This document shows positions 1 to 10,442 of a DNA stretch of 64,000 nucleotides, piece by piece. Made by a program: the position numbers and the translations under genes. This stretch comes from Eunapius fragilis (lineage: Eukaryota > Porifera > Demospongiae > Spongillida > Spongillidae): contig OY811975.1 in assembly GCA_963681505.1 (NCBI GenBank), forward strand, positions 5,323,490 to 5,387,489, read 5' to 3'. The stretch's first letter is position 1. Every line of letters starts with the position of its first letter. Below the pieces are notes generated by a model, which saw only the letters and a program-made list of their open reading frames with translations, made no database searches and was not told the DNA's origin.

Positions 1-213
1 TTCCAACGTATAAGCTTTCTTGGTCCTCTCTTTAAGGACTCTTCCTCGATCGACGTGACTCGTCTTTCCGCAGTACGGGATTTCGCTCGTTCAGTCTAAG
101 ATTTAGGCGTAGTGTAGCCACCGTCTCGGTTACAGACCGCCTTGTCAGTACAGACTCGTCAGCCCGACTCGCCCGTTTGCACGCATGTTTCGGTTTTTGT
201 TCACATATCCACA
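1..213. other. Unassigned sequence left of the duplicated block
   Basis: No gene, RNA or repeat could be recognised here. The similarity to the second 7TM flank begins just after this stretch, at about 214, so it is unique DNA outside the duplication. Short open frames on both strands look like chance. Confidence 0.4.
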
Positions 214-2590
214 GAAGTGACGTTACTGTCACCGAATACGTGTGTAGATCTACATGTCCTGAGTGCTTCAAAATCAGCAGATGTAACACACATATATACT
301 GTTCTCCTGGGAGGTGTGGACCTTCATGGACGTGGTCTCATCTGGTAAATGTGTCGGTAGGCGCCATTTTTGTTGTGTCAAACTCCCTTCTTTCAGTCTA
401 CAGGAATAGGTTGAAACGCGAAAGTACGTGCTTTTCGTTATGTAAGTTGATGTCTGATACTTGTTTTTCCTCTCGCTTACCCTTTCCACGAATGTACTCA
501 GGAGAGCCATGAGGTATGTCAATGTGTCACAAGGATCTCATTGTTTTTGTAACAGATGAACGTTTGCTGAAATAAGAGTTGTGCCTTTCGCATTAAGGTA
601 TACTCTTTCCAATCTGTAAGTTGTTGCATCATTTGTTTCCTCGCTTCAATACAGTAGCCTCTCCGTGAATACTTTGTTTGTCTTTGGAGCACAATGAGGT
701 ATGTGCAAAAGAATCTCTGTTTCTCACTTGCGACTTTTTGATGAAGATTTGTTGACAAGAGAGTTGTGCGACTGTCGTACAGGTTTCACGCCCGTGTCAT
801 CAAAAACCGCAATTGTGTTTTTAAAAGCAAGCACTTCGAGTTGTTCTCGCCCTATAATCATATCTTTCAACAGGACAGAATCCTACCAGAACAGTTGTTT
901 TGTACATCAATACGTACAGAGACCAAGCAAAATACTTGCGTTTCCCTTTCGTACATGCCTATATGAATCTGTATAATGACTTTACAAAACTGCTTCAGAA
1001 TCTAAGAAAGGTGCATGTGATGGTGTGGTGCTGCATGGATAGAAGCGGAGCGGTTGCCTAAAAACCAACGTTACGTACCGACGGTACGACACGGTAAAAA
1101 GCGAAACCCCTTTAACCGTCGATTTACAGAAGTGACGGAAAATAGTGTATAAATGACGGGAGAGAGTGACGGGGTAAGAGATGTTACCGGCCGTCCACTC
1201 TCAGTCCACAGACGGCCCGTTGAAATTGATTTCAACGGTATCCGCCTACATCAGTGAGACGGGTAGGGTCACGTGATGAGACGTTACTGTGTCGATGTAA
1301 CGGTTTCGCTGTGGCTCTTCTTAGGTGGCACTCTACGCGGAAGTATCTCGCTACGAATGTGTGCGAAGTTCAATTTATTCAGAACTGTTTTTATTTGTAC
1401 GTAAACCGGCATTGAAGGATCGATGCTAGGAACAACCCCAAATCGTTACGCCATGTTGGTCTGGGTACGAGTCTAATGTTGACCGTGCATGCTCAGAATC
1501 GCGGTTTACAACAACTGAGAAATGGCCACGAGCGCAAAGGAAATGCTCCAAGGTTAGTTGAGGATGGTGGAAATCATCCAGTCTTAGCATATATTTCAAG
1601 CATGAAAATACTTCGGCTTCATCGTAAGTACAAGCGGTGTCGCTAGATCACGTCGTATCGGAGGTTCATTTTCCAATGGACGCTTATGGTACATAAGCCG
1701 CGGGTGCATGAACAAAAAGTCACCGCGCATGCAGCATATATAGATCAGCTAACTACCGTAAATATAGGCTTCATCTCCATAAAAGCAAAGCATAACCGAT
1801 CGAGCGCGTATATGTATTTGCAACCATAAATGCTACCTGCATGCCGCTGTCGGAGCAGATTCTGTCCCCCCGCGGATTTTGTTTCCCCGGACAGAATGAG
1901 CTAGCAAGCATTGTACACCCTCCGCAGAAATTATCCCCCCTTAACTCTCAAGGGTCGGGGGGGGGGGGGGGGGGGGGCACTTTCCGATGGCGAAGTCTGT
2001 CTTCATGAAGGAAAGGGCAGAGATTAAAGAGGTTTCTATTTGTTTAATGGAGGTATGCACAATGAGTGTGTGTGTGTGTGTGTGTATGTGTGTGTATGTG
2101 TGTGTGTGTGTGTGTGGTTCCGCCCTTCCCTCAAGATCTGTACGTGTTATAATATGCATGCAGTCTTATAGACTATGTCAGGATGGATAGGACAAATCGG
2201 CCAAGACAGGTCAAAATGAGAGCTTATATATACCTTATGCCTATCTGGGACCACATTATGGAATATCTGTGTAGTCGGTCAGATCAAACGAAGCCGCCGG
2301 CAAGCACGCTAATAAATATCCGAAAATGTAGGAAAGGGGACAGATTCTGCGGTGCTGAGGGTAAACTAGTCCGCTAGCGTATTCTATCTGGGGGGACAAT
2401 TGGGGGGGATAATCAGCTGTAACACCGGCCATTTGTGTTGTGGGGGGTTTTGCGGTGAATTATGATGCTTGTTTTGGGGGTTTGCGGGGTATTATGGTGT
2501 GATGTGCTGAAGTAGGAAGTCGATAACTGTTCTATGTACATGCTGCGCGCAAATAATAATCCGGCGCGTTGTTTTTCAATTTTCACATAG
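214..2590 (+). repeat. Segmental duplication copy A: 5' flank of 7TM gene A
   Basis: This block is nearly identical (by eye about 97-98%) to 13043-15433, with a few small indels and substitutions. It ends at the coding exon of the first 7TM gene. It contains several short modules bounded by AG and GT that resemble micro-exons (about 490-790), a GACGG-rich stretch (1065-1270), a G21 run (1957-1977) and a TG microsatellite (2066-2117). It may hold the promoter and 5' exons of the receptor. No conserved protein was recognised in it. Confidence 0.85.
1957..2117. repeat. Poly(G) run and (TG)n microsatellite
   Basis: A run of 21 G (1957-1977) is followed about 90 bp later by a TG/TATG microsatellite (2066-2117). 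Copy B has the same pair at 14786-14811 and 14901-14935 with different lengths. Confidence 0.85.
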
Positions 2591-2619
2591 ATGTGGAAAA
2601 CAATGTAACAGGTTGCACC

Positions 2620-3597
2620 ATGACAGATACAGAGATACGGATCACCAACATTGTCTACTCTGCTTTGTCCTTCTTCTCCTTTATTTTTGGAGCAGCTTCA
2701 ATCCTCCTAAATCGATGTTACTATTATCGTTATAAGGACAAGTACCTTCTTGACACAATACAGGGAATATTCTTTTTAGCCATGATTGCACTATCGACAT
2801 TTGCACTATTCGAGTCCTTCCAATGGTTCCTGCTAATTAAAAACTTTGTTGGCTGCACTGTGTTAGGAGCAATCAGGGAGTACATATTGGTCAGTCTTTT
2901 GGTACTTTGCTTCTGCTGGGGAATCCACTTGCTCATTTTGATGAAATCCCCCAAGTGCCTTCAAGTGATAACAATCCAGAAACAGAAGAGATACAACATG
3001 ATTAATAGGATTTATGTCATTACTTCCTTATTAGTGCCGGCATTAGTTGTACCCTGGCCCTTCTTCACAACAAACTATGGAAAGAATAGCTTCATCTGTT
3101 GGCTAGCAAATACTGAACACAACAATGCTTCTCGCACTCCTGTGCTATTTATTGTTAATAATTTGCTGATGTGGCATTTATGGGCTATCCTTGTGTGGCT
3201 ATTTGCAGTGGGAATGATTCTATTTGCCTTTTGCCGATATTGTGTCTACCAATCAGTCTCCAAAACAACCAAGTCAAAGCCTACTATGAATATCATTGTT
3301 ATAATATCATTGCTGACTGCTTTCATTATTGACGTAACAGTTAACGCTCTTTTCTTTGTGCAAGGGTTGATAATAAGTAAGTTTTCCTTTCACATTGCTC
3401 TCCAGGTTGCTATCATCACCCCATTTATGATAATGGTTTATACCTTCATTCTTACCATTCGGCAAATGTGCATCATTAAAAGAACCCTGTCGAAACAAAA
3501 AGTGATTGCCACCATTAATACTTCCCAAGCCACTCACAATGGATCATATGGAACAACAATGACGAATTATATCCTCCCTGACGATGAATGGTACTAA
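2620..3597 (+). CDS. Seven-transmembrane receptor-like protein A
   Basis: This is a multi-pass membrane protein with about seven hydrophobic helices, probably a G-protein-coupled receptor at the cell surface. Ligand and G-protein coupling are unknown. The first ATG in the open frame is at 2620. The frame extends upstream to a pyrimidine-rich stretch ending CACATAG (2584-2590) that looks like a 3' splice site, so this may be the last exon. The upstream frame includes an NNVT sequon consistent with an extracellular N-terminus. Cysteines before helix 3 (FVGCTVLGA) and in the second extracellular loop (FICWLAN) could form the usual disulphide. No DRY motif is visible. A paralogue lies at 15463-16440. 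The helix-4 motif YVITSLLVPALV resembles YVASSLLIPVMV in the third receptor at 53904-54965. Family assignment is by topology only. Confidence 0.8.
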   Translation: MTDTEIRITNIVYSALSFFSFIFGAASILLNRCYYYRYKDKYLLDTIQGIFFLAMIALSTFALFESFQWFLLIKNFVGCTVLGAIREYILVSLLVLCFCWGIHLLILMKSPKCLQVITIQKQKRYNMINRIYVITSLLVPALVVPWPFFTTNYGKNSFICWLANTEHNNASRTPVLFIVNNLLMWHLWAILVWLFAVGMILFAFCRYCVYQSVSKTTKSKPTMNIIVIISLLTAFIIDVTVNALFFVQGLIISKFSFHIALQVAIITPFMIMVYTFILTIRQMCIIKRTLSKQKVIATINTSQATHNGSYGTTMTNYILPDDEWY

Positions 3598-3924
3598 TCT
3601 AAATCAAGTTTAAAACAAGAACAAGTCTAAATGGGAGGTATATGGATGCGTATTGGTTTTTTACTGGGATTGTTATGTACTTTTAATTTATTGCTTGGTG
3701 TCAATAATGTACGCGTAAAAAATTTATAAGAAAAACAACAACGTAACACTCAGATTAGCTTACCCTCATCAGTAAAGAAGGGGCCCGGTGGTAAAGTGAT
3801 GTCATGCTCCCACGGATGCGTATGACAGCAGCACAGGGATTATCAGAAAAGAGCTGAGTTCCTTGCTATGGCGCGGGATTCGTGCCAAAAGTATATCAAC
3901 TCTACCGCACTATCGAGTAACTCT
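3598..3924. other. 3' flank of 7TM gene A
   Basis: AT-rich sequence that probably includes the 3' UTR. No second gene is seen. The tail beyond 3780 leads into the interspersed repeat that starts near 3925. Confidence 0.4.
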
Positions 3925-4275
3925 CATATAGGATTTGACCCCGATTATGAAGTCATTAAAAAGGCGACCCGCTTCTAACAAGACTCCCGACGAGCGGATG
4001 GCTTACCTTCTTATCCTCGTCGTACAAGAAGGTAACAACAAGCAGTTTCGTGTTTGTTTGATGTCACAAAACCGCGTGGTAACAGGTTGTAGAATTTTCG
4101 AAACTCGTACCCAGTCCCACATATTTCTCGTTCTTCTTGTTCTTGTTCTTGTTCTTGTTCTTGACCACGCATAACTCGGGATAGGAACACTTTTAGGAAA
4201 TGAAAATCACACCAATGGCTTCAGAATTCGCTGGCATTCTCGCTTCTGTGGTCAAAACATCTCGAGGCTACATGA
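3925..4275 (+). repeat. Short interspersed repeat with CTT-type tract, copy a
   Basis: One of five copies of a ~330 bp repeat in this window (others at 42496-42820, 48080-48425, 58683-58995 and 19100-19305). It starts near CATATAGGATTTGACCCCG and contains a variable simple tract, here (TTCTTG)n at 4130-4162, followed by the conserved CATAACTCGGGATAGGAAC. No RNA polymerase III promoter box could be recognised, so SINE and MITE both remain possible. Confidence 0.65.
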
Positions 4276-4550
4276 CATATATTGGTGGTTGTGTTAGCAA
4301 ATCACGTATAGTTAAGCTTACTGCACTGACACGACTCAGATAGGTCCTACTTCGCTCTTTATACGAAGTACTAGCAGTTGAGTATAGATCATGCAACCAA
4401 ATGTGTACAGTCTGGGCACTACACGTAGTGGTAATTAACTGTGGCAGTTATGTATTTTTAATAACGTGCACGTGCGTACTATAATCATTCCTGTTATTCG
4501 ATCGTTGAAAGCTCTTTGTAACTTAGTGAAGTCGTTTTTTTTTTTTCAAA

Positions 4551-4990
4551 ATGCCTTCACGTCAGGAAAAGAAGAAAGCCAAACGACGAGCATAGTACCT
4601 CAAAACTAAAGACGACATATTAGATTCAGCCCGAGCGGAACTACAAAGCAGAGCCTGAAAAGAAGCGGGCCTCTCAACGTGAAAACTATCGAGCAGAGCC
4701 TGAAAAGAAACGGACCTCTCGACGCGCAAGGTATCGAGATGCGATTAGTAGGGGGGGGGGGGGGGGGTGCTGTCTGCTTCTGGCCCGATACAAAATGCGT
4801 TCGTGGGTTCGATCGCGTTGGGGAATAACCTCTCTTCTATTTCGGCCGCACCCTGAAGCCCCCTCAGATCCTGAAAGGGAACGGACCTCTCGACGTGCAA
4901 GGTATCGAGCAGATCCTGAAAAAAGACAGTGATATTGCCATAGTCCTGAACGTGCATCTCGCTCGGCGAAAAGAGCTAAGGTCACTCAAA
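4551..4990 (+). pseudogene. Decayed ORF with 15-residue PEKKR repeats
   Basis: An ATG at 4551 opens a lysine/arginine-rich peptide (MPSRQEKKKAKRRA). It is followed by a 45-bp coding tandem repeat with the unit Y-R-A-(E/D)-P-E-K-K-R-x-S-x-R-x-x. Similar repeats occur in N-terminal regions of transposon-encoded proteins of invertebrates (from memory, often helicase- or OTU-type elements). In-frame stops and an inserted G17 run with unrelated sequence (4751-4767 onward) interrupt it, so it is not a working gene. The parent family is uncertain. Confidence 0.5.
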
Positions 4991-5085
4991 GGTATGTCGT
5001 ACCTTTACAACCTCCCTCTCATATCAAGATGGATTACTTAACATGCTATACGGCTCATAATCGGGTATGAATAAAAATCAATGAA

Positions 5086-5380
5086 ACAAGTAAATAAAAA
5101 ACATTCTCTATGAGAAAGTTGGTGGCATATGGGATTTGAAGGCAATGGTGGTGTAAAAAGGAAGGAAACAAGGGTCTAATAATAAGGGAAAATGGAATAG
5201 TCCTATATTTAGCACATTTCTATATGTAGGGTATAGTATGTTGTTCGTGTGCTAAATATAGGACTATGTTCCACTTTCCCTTATTATTAGACCCTTGTTT
5301 CCTTCCTTTTTACACCACCATTGCCTTCAAATCCTATATGCCACCAACTTTCTCATAGAGAATATTTTTATTTACTTGTA
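5086..5380. mobile_element. Hairpin (foldback) MITE family, copy 1
   Basis: An almost perfect inverted repeat. Two arms of ~130 bp, with about five mismatches by eye, surround a loop of ~30 bp. The ends read ACAAGTAAATA...TATTTACTTGTA. The next shared motif is GAGAAAGTTGGTGG, and the arm tips near the loop read GTCCTATATTTAGCAC. The other copies are at 42941-43235, 49153-49431 and 55917-56200. No coding capacity. The transcript would fold into a long double-stranded hairpin. Confidence 0.9.
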
Positions 5381-5679
5381 TACACACTGCTTAAATCAAC
5401 TATTAACCGCATTGGGTGGTGACCTCAATCATATATGTACATCGCATTGGGTAGTCATGTACCTCTTGTATATATATATCTTTCTCTTATCACTTGATTC
5501 GGTATGACTATATCTCCAATTCTGAACAGAAATTCTGGAGGTCTTATCAATATCAATAGCCTTTTTCATGTATATCACAAGATAATCAACTAGATCACGT
5601 GAAACACTGTGGCGGCCATCTTGGTACACAGAAAGTGATTGTTAATAGTGTTAAGTCCCGGACGGCCGGAAGACCGGAT

Positions 5680-5863
5680 TAGACCCTTGACGGTCACGGT
5701 CACGGAAAGAAAAGGCCGGCACCAACCCTTCCCGGTCACGGCCACGGCCAACCGTCTGCAGCCTATCCGACACGATCACGGCCATTTCTGACCGCCAAAA
5801 CCGTCAAATCTAGATCTCGAGGTTGGCGGTCACCGTCGATCGGCGGTCAACCGTCAAGGGCTG
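5680..5863. mobile_element. Small GACGGT-rich inverted-repeat element
   Basis: The left end AGACCCTTGACGGT and right end ACCGTCAAGGGCT are inverted repeats. The ~180 bp interior is rich in repeats of CGGTCACGG and its complement. This looks like a non-autonomous DNA transposon. No target duplication could be read. Confidence 0.5.
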
Positions 5864-5876
5864 GGAATTATTTACC

Positions 5877-6506
5877 TGTACAAGCTTAATACATGTACGC
5901 GTCATCAGTAAACTGCGTGTAAATAATATGGAATTTATTTCAATAATGAAAAGCTTGCTGAACCGCTTAGATTTGGTATAAACACTGAACGGGCACGGAG
6001 GTACGAAAGGGTAAACGTTTAAGTTTAAACACTACAGTTACTATCAACGTAACAGCAAAACTCTTTCTAGCGAGGCATGCAGAGTCCATTCTACATTTTT
6101 GCGTTCAAGGATTAGCTGATTAGCTTTAGTTGTGTAAGCTTATCAGCTAACCAATGAGGCTCAAAGGAATATCAACTGCACAACGTACACGAACAGACAA
6201 TTATATATGCATGAAATGCATGAAATGCAGGACTGCGCAGGCGCTAATAATCATAATACTACACTACCCCGTCTTTTATTGAGAACATGTCTAGATGTTC
6301 CAGATTAATCTATCCGGAGGTCTCCGAATCCTGGTTGACCTTCTCAATACCACAGGATCACCAGGCACCTCCTCTCGATCACCATCCCCCAGCTCAGCTT
6401 GTAGTGGTGCTTGAGGTTCCACCTCAGGTGGTTCACCAGGCCTCTCATCTTCATCACCTTCCACACACATGAGCACACACACATATACACACACACACAC
6501 AAACAC
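5877..6506 (-). mobile_element. LTR-retrotransposon relic (Ty3/gypsy-like), reverse strand
   Basis: On the reverse strand, a peptide ending VLRRSTRIRRPPDRL (6291-6506) resembles the C-terminal tail of gypsy-type Pol. It is followed by a purine-rich tract and then TGTAGTATTATG (from 6263 downward), which looks like the start of a 3' LTR. A possible LTR end (TACA) is near 5877, giving ~387 bp. Only this end is present, so the element is broken and probably old. The LTR limits are inferred. Confidence 0.4.
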
Positions 6507-6541
6507 ACACGCACCCCATTCCTGAACTTCTGCCCTGGGTT

Positions 6542-7232
6542 ATGTGGTGCTATGATACACACCCGCTGTTGTGGCACCAGCTTGGTCATCTTTCTTCAGA
6601 GACAGGAGTGCAGCAGAGTGACCCCCTTGGTCCATTCCTTTTTTCATTGGTACTCCAAAGGCTGATATCAAGCATAGATGCCGATGATGGTTGTCTACAA
6701 GTGCTCTTTCAGGCTTGGTATCTTGATGACGGGGTCCTCACTGGAAGGCGCTCAGCTGTGTTACGGGCACTTTCCCTCATTAAGGAGCTGGGCCCTTCTC
6801 TGGGCATCCACATCAACTTAGCAAAATATGAGCTCTTTAGTCACTATGGTAATTCAATGTTTCCACCAGCAGTCAAGTTCTCACACTTTCCCAATCTTGA
6901 CATTCTGGGTGCCCCGATAGGTGATTACCTGTTCTGTTCAAAGTTTTTTGCCGGAAAGTGTGCCGTTGCCAAGAAACTTCTGTCTTCTTTGCATGGTAGA
7001 TGTAGCAGCAGTGGACCCACATGTGGCCTTGTCTCTCTTGTGTTTGTGTGGCAGCTTTTGCAGATTGGTCCACCTGGCAAGGGCCACCCCATCAAGTCTG
7101 GCAGGTTCTTTGAAGCTGTTTGATGAAGAAGTTAGGAAGTACTTCTCATCTTGTTTTTCCATCGACATAACAGACACAGCCTGGACACAAGCCCAGCTTA
7201 GCTTAGGTTTTGGGGGTCTTGATCTGCGCTGA
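6542..7232 (+). pseudogene. LINE reverse-transcriptase fragment
   Basis: The reading matches the palm region of a non-LTR reverse transcriptase. GVQQSDPLGPFLFSLVLQ corresponds to the GxxQGDPLxP motif and WYLDDG to the catalytic YxDD box. A thumb/connection-like segment ends LSLGFGGLDLR. The reading shifts frame between about 6921 and 7120. The 5' end is absent and no endonuclease is visible, so this is a dead, truncated LINE. It differs from the RLE-type LINE at 56574-58472. Confidence 0.75.
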
Positions 7233-7540
7233 AGAGCTTACTGATTCAGAAGGTTTTAGTAGTGATATATACATGAATATCAGTGCAGACAATGCACTAC
7301 AAGTTCAGTATGTTCAGCGTTCATTTCATTCGCATTTTGTACGCCATCAATGCTGCAGCTATAAGGGTTGGCAAGCCTGATTAAACCCTTTCTAACAAAA
7401 TTCAGTACGCTTGTGGTAGGGGGGAAAAAACTTACCCATTTTTGTGATTGAGTCGAGGGTAAACGTGATAATTCTGCTTGCTAATATAGAGTACGTGCTA
7501 GTACGATAGCCGATGCATATGCCCCACTCAAGAGGTTTCC
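7233..7540. other. Gap between LINE fragment and TAGTCTCG element
   Basis: No coding region or structured repeat was recognised. It may include the 3' tail of the LINE fragment, but no poly(A) end was found. Confidence 0.35.
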
Positions 7541-8415
7541 TAGTCTCGTCCCCAGACCCAACGGACGCAGCTGCGGATGGATTACATCACCGCTACGCGT
7601 CAGTAGGGTCTGGGGAAACTGGCAACAAAATCGTGGCCCGAGGAATGCCACATGTCACGAGCATAAAGAGATGAGTACATTTGTACTTAATGAATAATCA
7701 TAATGGATTCGTCATGCATTATGTGCGGTGAGTCTACAGAGACCGGAGATGGTAGAATTCTGCATAGCAGCTCAACAATACACGTGCTGTCAGAGGCTAA
7801 AACGCTTCATGTATGATGCGTTTGAACGAGAACTAGTTGACAGATAAGTTCCTAGCCCACTCCGCCTGGATGCTCTATCACAATCTGCAAAGGATGTTTC
7901 ACTTCACTTGATAGATGCATTTAAAAAAGAGAGGAGCTAGACAAGATAGAAAATGGCATCGAAGCAGTGATAGGTGCAGGGTTGCATATAGGATTGGCAG
8001 CTTCAACACCTCAGTCTTCAGGTACTCCCAGTCGGAAGAGGCGGTCATCTTCACAGATAGCAGCTGCAGGCACCTTATCACCATCTGTGTCGGTAACACA
8101 TTGCAATTAACACTTGCATTCATGGGTGTTTTATCTGAATGTCATCATCAGGTGATGGTGAAGCAACCTAGGAGGACAAGGCTCTTTCCCTTGAGCAACT
8201 CACTGAAAAGGCCATATGGAGAAATCGCCCATACATCGGCGGTCATCGTGCATTTTATTTCAAATTGAATTCTAAATGACCACGGAAAATAGTAAAAATT
8301 AGTCTGAATCTGAATTGTAGTTTTCATTGCGTTGCAATAAAGCAATGTTATACAAAAATCAAGACAAAAAATTAATTACCGTCGTAGTCTCGTTCCCGGG
8401 CCAGTGAACGAGACT
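7541..8415. mobile_element. Deletion derivative of TAGTCTCG-ended transposon
   Basis: The left end TAGTCTCGTCCCCAGACCC and right end CGAACGAGACTA-type sequence match the termini of the 5.9 kb element at 40896-46804. Inside, an ATG at about 7703 opens MDSSCIMCGESTETGDGRIL. This resembles the cysteine-rich start (MSRCRVCGEV) of the DUF6589 protein of the larger element. Only small fragments of further coding remain. I read it as an internally deleted, non-autonomous relative. The right end is itself a palindrome (8383-8415). Confidence 0.55.
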
Positions 8416-8897
8416 AGCTGGTAATTACAATTTAACTGTTTAATAACTTCAAATTAATGCCATTTTAATTGCGCTTCGTTAATAAACTCCTATACTATAG
8501 CAGCTTCCCCCCACCCTCCGACGAGAGGTGGATGCGCATCAATTAGCACAAATAACAAAACTCGGACGTAGGCCGCGACATATAGTACCCATTTACCAAA
8601 GCAGTCTTTTAAACTTAAGCGCTAGCCTTCGGAACCCCGTAGTTCTCTTTCAAGATATGTATGGCTACCGTTTGATTATTTTTTATTATAAATTAATGCT
8701 CCAAGATACTGTGACGTCACGTTGAGAACCTCATAGCAAGACCTGTACTTTTAAAACATAACCCTTGTTGTGTGGTAGCAATTCATGCATGCAGTGATGT
8801 ATATTCTGGGGTCTGGTCCCAGCAAAAAGTTTTGGGGCAAGATTCTTGCTAAGAAGAGCAAGATCTTGGCAGGAGACCTAGATCTTGCCATATCTTG
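8416..8897. other. Non-coding, some CAAGATCTTG-like repeats
   Basis: No gene is seen. The 8840-8895 part contains several CAAGATCTTGCC-like words that resume at 9200-9260 after the element in between, which suggests one sequence split by the insertion at 8898-9194. Confidence 0.4.
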
Positions 8898-9194
8898 CAG
8901 CGGCGTAGGAAGGAGTTTAAAAGTGGGGGGGGGCAAAGTTCGATGGTCATCATGGTGGGAGAGTGGTGCCCCTCCCCCAGCCAGCTAGGAGAGTGCTGTA
9001 AGCTTCCACATTGGGGTCTGGGGCTGTGCCCCAGAAGCCAACGCTATTTGCATCTAACGACATTGCATAACTACACTAGAATCAGTGTAATTCATTACGA
9101 ATTACGCATTTATTTGTAGTATCGCTGGTGTAAAATTGGGGGGGGGGGGGGGGGGGGGGGGGGCATTGCCCCCCCCCCTATTCCTACACCACTG
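8898..9194. mobile_element. Short hAT-like element with G/C runs
   Basis: The ends CAGCGGCGTAGGAA and TTCCTACACCACTG form an inverted pair starting with CAG, as in many hAT-type elements. The interior includes the small palindrome GGGTCTGGGGCTGTGCCCCAG and a G26 run (9138-9163) followed by a C run. The flanking CAAGATCTTG-type repeats continue on both sides. No clear target duplication was read. Confidence 0.5.
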
Positions 9195-9282
9195 ACTTGA
9201 GTAAGATCTTGCAAGGCCCAGCATAATCTTGCCACCATGGGCAAGATCTTGGGCAGGAATATTGTCCAAGAACTTTTTGCTG

Positions 9283-9318
9283 GTGTATGTGTATGTGTGT
9301 GTGTGTGTGTGTGTGTGT
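9283..9318. repeat. (GT)n microsatellite
   Basis: Simple dinucleotide repeat. Confidence 0.9.
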
Positions 9319-9688
9319 AGATGTTACATGCTCATAAGGTTTCTTGACCACATCACATCAGTAGTGTCATGTTGTATAAACAGATCCCAAATTGCATCTA
9401 CAATGCATGTAGACAATTTTGTAGCCAATGTCCCATGCCATGCTTTACACTGGCACACATGTGTGAATCATCATGAAAGTCCCCTGCTGTGCTGAGCCAT
9501 TTGTGGCATTTGCACATTGCGACAGAAATCAGTTTATGTGGTGAGAACCGAAATGTTCACACTACCAAACAAATTTAACACACATACATAAAAGTTTGAT
9601 TCCTGCACATGGTAGTGACCTCCATTTTCTTCTCCAGACCTTACTCCAATATGGGTTGGTAGGCAGGGCTCTGAACACACACACACAT

Positions 9689-9741
<53 letters not shown>

Positions 9742-10440
9742 CATGGAGGAGGGGCACATTAAGATGGAAATCTGCAATCAGCAGTAGTCTCCTGGGCAAG
9801 TGCCTTCATGAGGCCAGCATCTATTTTAAAAATCATGTCATATGCCATACGCATTGTCAAAGACAGAGACATTGACATTCAAGTACAAAATCAGAAGCAT
9901 AGTTTTAGGATTATCAGCTCTCTCTGTCAAATGTGTGGTTAAGGTAGTTTACATACTGCTTCATGTTGTGGTCTACCATAGATTATTTAGGGAGGGATTG
10001 GAAGCCGCTCACGTGAGCGCATGGTTCTATACAGACACTCCGTGATACGGTTGTTAACACCTTCAATTGTGACGAAAAGAGGCGGAATTCTGGTTCTAGC
10101 GATCTACTACTTGTAAGCGTTTTATCATTTCTTCTACATAACCTCGAAAGCATTGTGAGTTTTGCCATCCTTTTTTTGTTGTTCAAGTATCATTTACACG
10201 ATAAGCGGTGTATTTTCAAACCTGCAGCATGCCTATCACTTCAAGTCCTCAACAGTTTGAGATACGCGTTTTTTTAAGTTGTTCTTGTTAGGTTAATGAT
10301 TTCTGCGTGCCATGATGTATTTTTTATTATTGGATGACCTTCCCTTGATGTAAAACATGCACATAGTTGAACCTTCAGAAGGTGTGACTCCTCTCAACTT
10401 CTCTATGAAGATGACTCGTGTTTTGATGATTCAGCGTCTG
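9319..10440. other. Gene-free stretch with a (CA)n microsatellite
   Basis: Apart from a CA microsatellite with a few variant units at about 9674-9743, no feature was recognised. The remaining open frames are short and without family resemblance. Confidence 0.4.
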
Positions 10441-10442
10441 TT

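Noticed and set aside
2569-2619. Non-ATG start (TTG at 2569, GTG at 15436) for the 7TM proteins
   Set aside because: Eukaryotic starts are normally ATG. The upstream sequence ends in an acceptor-like CACATAG, so the extra codons are better explained by a preceding exon, and the first in-frame ATG is used here.
8383-8415. Independent palindromic regulatory site (TAGTCTCGTTC...GAACGAGACTA)
   Set aside because: The sequence equals the terminus of the TAGTCTCG transposon group joined to its complement, so it is better read as an element end.
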